Assembly: GCF_002099425.1 (NCBI RefSeq)
Contig: NW_018344185.1
Location: forward strand, 1,994,501 to 2,058,500
DNA from: Phascolarctos cinereus
Lineage: Eukaryota; Chordata; Mammalia; Diprotodontia; Phascolarctidae
Length of the DNA stretch: 64,000 bases
Direction of reading: 5' to 3'
Positions 63,966-64,000 of the stretch are shown in pieces. The notes under the pieces were generated by a model, which was not told where the DNA came from, ran no database searches, and saw nothing but the letters and a program-made list of their open reading frames with translations. The position numbers and the translations under genes are program-made. The stretch's first letter is position 1. Every line of letters starts with the position of its first letter.

Positions 63966-64000
63966 CTAGTTCTTACTGTCAGTCTGTCAAGGAGAGACAT

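Overview
The window is AT-rich, CpG-poor, repeat-dense mammalian DNA with no protein-coding gene that I can support. No open frame looks like a host exon. The longest frames (up to about 167 codons) are chance openings or fragments of LINE coding sequence. I see no rRNA, tRNA gene, CRISPR array or bacterial-type operon. The mixture of repeats points to a marsupial: (1) tRNA-derived SINEs beginning 'ggcagctaggtggcacagtg'; (2) SINEs whose other end matches an RTE (BovB-like) LINE ('ttttcttggcaaagatac'); (3) a marsupial SINE whose 3' end reads like 'gggagttccctataccaatg'; (4) very abundant L2 and MIR/MIR3 copies; (5) 3' ends of marsupial L1 subfamilies. I cannot tell which marsupial species it is. 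Family names come from remembered consensus sequences, so strand and class are more reliable than subfamily. Repeat edges are usually good to about 10-30 bases, and exact where a target-site duplication is given.

Layout. 1-10 kb: unique AT-rich DNA with scattered MIR, MIR3 and L2 pieces, a decayed L1 start of ORF2 near 4.8 kb, and simple repeats at 9.1-10 kb. 10-23 kb: an antisense L1 3' end (10.7 kb), two antisense tRNA-type SINEs (16.3 and 16.7 kb), several MIRs, and an L2 at 21.0-22.1 kb split by an RTE-type SINE with a 13-base target duplication. 23.4-25.3 kb: the longest nearly repeat-free stretch. 26-32 kb: an L1 5' end, an L2 carrying a hAT-like miniature transposon (28.4-29.5 kb), microsatellites, and L2 copies in opposing orientation. 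32-40 kb: an 85-base CT tract, one copy of an unassigned dispersed repeat (33.3 kb), a hAT-like miniature transposon (34.4 kb), RTE-type SINEs, and a MIR3 split by about 390 bases of unknown sequence. 40.5-43.65 kb: an antisense L1 that keeps its 5' region, most of ORF1 and the end of ORF2 but lacks the middle. 44-57 kb: unique DNA, MIR/L2 copies, an L1 inserted into an L2 (49.4-50.9 kb), another L1 3' end subfamily (51.9 kb), a sense L1 3' end (54.6 kb) and a solo-LTR-like fossil (55.3-55.9 kb). 57-64 kb: the freshest SINE (57.7 kb, perfect 15-base duplication), an L2 holding both an RTE-type SINE and a hAT-like element (59.3-60.1 kb), a second copy of the unassigned repeat (61.1 kb), a long L2 (61.9-62.7 kb) and a recent SINE at 63.0 kb.

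Taken together this is an intergenic or intronic repeat graveyard with a readable order of insertions: L2 and MIR/MIR3 oldest, then hAT-like miniature elements and L1 or RTE-SINE insertions, then the tRNA-type SINEs and microsatellite growth. I found no convincing new biological system. The items most worth a second look are the internally deleted L1, the unassigned two-copy repeat, the unknown insertion in the MIR3, and the unique stretches that could hold conserved non-coding elements.
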